Origin: Citreicoccus inhibens
Lineage (GTDB): Bacteria; Myxococcota; Myxococcia; Myxococcales; Myxococcaceae
Assembly (NCBI RefSeq): GCF_019039035.1
Contig: NZ_JAHNZT010000002.1
Coordinates: 248,001-312,000, forward strand
Length of the DNA: 64,000 nucleotides
Direction of reading: 5' to 3'
Shown one piece after another: positions 62,520-64,000 of this stretch. The stretch's first letter is position 1. Every line of letters starts with the position of its first letter. Both the position numbers and the translations under genes were made by a program. The notes below the pieces were generated by a model. It was not told the DNA's origin. It saw only the letters and a list, made by a program, of their open reading frames with translations, and searched no databases.

Positions 62520-63602
62520 ATGAGCGTTTCCGAGTCCGACATCCTCACGGCGATGTCGAAGGTGATGGATCCCGAGCTGCACGTGGACCTGGTGAAGGCC
62601 GGGATGGTGAAGGATGTCCGCGTCGCCGGTGACTCGGTGAAACTCAAGATTGAGCTGACCACGCCCGCCTGCCCCATGAAGGGGAAGATCCAGGCGGACG
62701 CCGAGGCGGCGCTCAAGGCGGTGCCCGGCCTGAAGTCGTTCGACATCGAGTGGGGCGCGCAGGTTCGCTCGGTGGCCGGCGGCTCGGGCAACGCGATGCT
62801 GCCCAAGGTGAAGAACATCATCCTCGTGGGCGCCGGCAAGGGCGGCGTGGGCAAGAGCACCGTGGCGGTGAACCTGGCCACCGCGCTCGCGCAGCACGGG
62901 GCCAAGGTGGGCCTGCTGGACGCGGACTTCTACGGCCCCTCCGTACCGCTCATGACGGGCCTGTCCGACAAGCGCCCCGTGAGCCCGGATGGCAAGTCGC
63001 TGGAGCCGCTCACCGCGCACGGCCTCAAGGTCATGTCCATCGGCTTCCTGGTGGAGGCGGATCAGGCCCTCATCTGGCGCGGCCCCATGTTGCACGGCGC
63101 GCTGATGCAACTGGTGCGCGACGTGAACTGGGGCGATCTGGACTACCTGGTGCTGGACCTGCCGCCGGGCACGGGCGACGTGGCGCTCAGCCTGTCGCAG
63201 TCGGTGCGCGCGGCCGGCGCGGTGCTGGTGACGACGCCGCAGGACGTGGCGCTGGCGGACGTGGTGCGCGCCAAGCAGATGTTCGACAAGGTCCACATCC
63301 CGGTGCTGGGCATCGTGGAGAACATGAGCCAGTTCGTGTGCCCGCACTGCTCGCACACCACGGCCATCTTCAACCACGGCGGCGGGCGCAAGGCCGCCGA
63401 GATGTTCGGCATCCCGTTCCTGGGGGAGATTCCCCTGGACCTCAAGGTGCGCGAGTCCGGAGACTCGGGCACGCCCGTGGTGGTGGCCGCCAAGGACAGC
63501 CTGGAGGCCAAGGCCTTCCAGGAGGTGGCGCGCAACATCGCGGGGCGCGTGTCCGCGCAGACGATGAAGGGCATCCCGCTGCCCGTAGTCCAGGCCCGCT
63601 GA
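62520..63602 (+). CDS. apbC: Mrp/ApbC-type P-loop iron-sulfur carrier ATPase
   Basis: 360 residues. An N-terminal MIP18/DUF59 domain (1-85: DILTAMSKVMDPEL, VKAGMVKDV) is followed by a ParA/MinD-like ATPase with the deviant Walker A GKGGVGKST (about 105-113) and the CPHC iron-sulfur ligand motif at 274-277. It loads or transfers Fe-S clusters in the cytosol. The start at 62520 gives the usual MSVSESDIL; codons upstream to 62436 are leader. The next gene begins 18 bases on. Confidence 0.9.
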   Translation: MSVSESDILTAMSKVMDPELHVDLVKAGMVKDVRVAGDSVKLKIELTTPACPMKGKIQADAEAALKAVPGLKSFDIEWGAQVRSVAGGSGNAMLPKVKNIILVGAGKGGVGKSTVAVNLATALAQHGAKVGLLDADFYGPSVPLMTGLSDKRPVSPDGKSLEPLTAHGLKVMSIGFLVEADQALIWRGPMLHGALMQLVRDVNWGDLDYLVLDLPPGTGDVALSLSQSVRAAGAVLVTTPQDVALADVVRAKQMFDKVHIPVLGIVENMSQFVCPHCSHTTAIFNHGGGRKAAEMFGIPFLGEIPLDLKVRESGDSGTPVVVAAKDSLEAKAFQEVARNIAGRVSAQTMKGIPLPVVQAR

Positions 63603-63620
63603 ACAACCCGAGGAGACCGC

Positions 63621-64000
63621 ATGGCCGGCAACGATGACTTCCCGCCCGATCCGCTGCTCGACGACGACGAGCAGCACCCCGGCCGTGACGGGCGCCCGGG
63701 CGGCGGCTTCGTTCCCGAGTTCGTGCGGCGCATGGCGGTCGCGGGCCTGGGCGCCATCTTCATGACGGAGGAGGGCATCCGCTCGCTGTCGGGGCAGCTC
63801 AAGCTCCCGAAGGAGGCGCTCGGCTTCATCCTCTCCCAGGCGGAGAAGACGAAGGATGACCTCACCCGCGTCGTCTCCGAGGAGCTCCGGCGCTTCCTCC
63901 AGTCGGAGAAGCTCCGCGACGAGTTCCTCAAGCTCCTGTCCGGCATGACGGTCGAGGTGAAGGCGCAGATCCGCCTGGTGCCCCACGAGAAGGACGAGGC
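63621..64000 (+). CDS. Acidic helical protein, unknown function (3' end missing)
   Basis: 127 codons before the window ends; no stop is reached. GAGGAG six bases upstream makes the ATG at 63621 secure. The start is acidic (NDDFPPDPLLDDDEQ), then long amphipathic helices (LPKEALGFILSQAEKTKDD, LTRVVSEELRRFL) with a short hydrophobic patch (MAVAGLGAIFM), resembling phasin- or coiled-coil-type proteins found near Mrp genes in myxobacteria. Function unknown. Probably cotranscribed with the Mrp gene. Confidence 0.75.
   Translation, partial: MAGNDDFPPDPLLDDDEQHPGRDGRPGGGFVPEFVRRMAVAGLGAIFMTEEGIRSLSGQLKLPKEALGFILSQAEKTKDDLTRVVSEELRRFLQSEKLRDEFLKLLSGMTVEVKAQIRLVPHEKDE

Overview
The window is about 70% G+C with densely packed, mostly short-spaced genes. 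Many predicted lipoproteins, TPR and HEAT proteins, tandem cyclic-nucleotide-binding proteins, a GYF/AgmX-type motility-like protein, NtrC-type regulation and DUF4388 together point to a myxobacterium of the Myxococcaceae/Cystobacterineae type (inference from content; no rRNA or tRNA gene is visible). Both ends cut genes: an ABC permease-peptidase fusion enters at base 1, and a small acidic gene leaves at base 64000.

Layout. 1-7.2 kb: permease-peptidase, TPR/TonB-C-like protein, lipoprotein, alpha/beta hydrolase, Nudix hydrolase, DUF4833 protein, VTT membrane protein. 7.5-12.6 kb: KGG-repeat stress protein, a PII-like small protein in front of two translationally coupled cation/proton antiporters, a YciO-type Sua5 protein and a membrane protein. 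12.6-15.2 kb: xerD, a 420-base A+T-richer intergenic island carrying three copies of an 11-6-11 dyad repeat, and a DUF4388 gene. 15.4-25.2 kb: trpS, scpA, scpB, then an RluB-type pseudouridine synthase with a very long Arg/Gly-rich repeat tail, a HEAT lipoprotein and a TPR/double-cNMP protein. 25.2-30.5 kb: an MshEN (candidate c-di-GMP) protein, lipoproteins, an SLC13/ArsB-type permease and a GYF/AgmX protein.

30.6-44.5 kb: mrfA-mrfB DNA-repair pair, SDR, GT-C-like membrane protein, an isolated HlyD-like protein, OmpA-domain protein, a second double-cNMP protein, a four-PAS/GAF histidine kinase and a Tiki-like lipoprotein. 44.7-49.7 kb (minus strand): a five-gene Ybh-type ABC export operon (adaptor, two ATPases, two permeases) with 4-bp overlaps. 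49.7-53.0 kb: a divergent sigma-54-type promoter with two upstream 6-2-6 palindromes, a 62-residue basic ORF, a membrane histidine kinase and its NtrC-type activator, which looks like an autoregulated two-component operon. 53-64 kb: Bcp peroxiredoxin, M16 peptidase lipoprotein, S15 acyl-ester hydrolase, an RtcA homologue that has lost its catalytic residues, a small membrane protein, SppA-type protease, lipoprotein, Mrp/ApbC, and the right-edge gene.

The points most worth following are the dyad-repeat array beside xerD, the repeat-tailed RluB, the sigma-54 regulatory region, the degenerate RtcA, the PII-like/antiporter module and the mrfAB pair.
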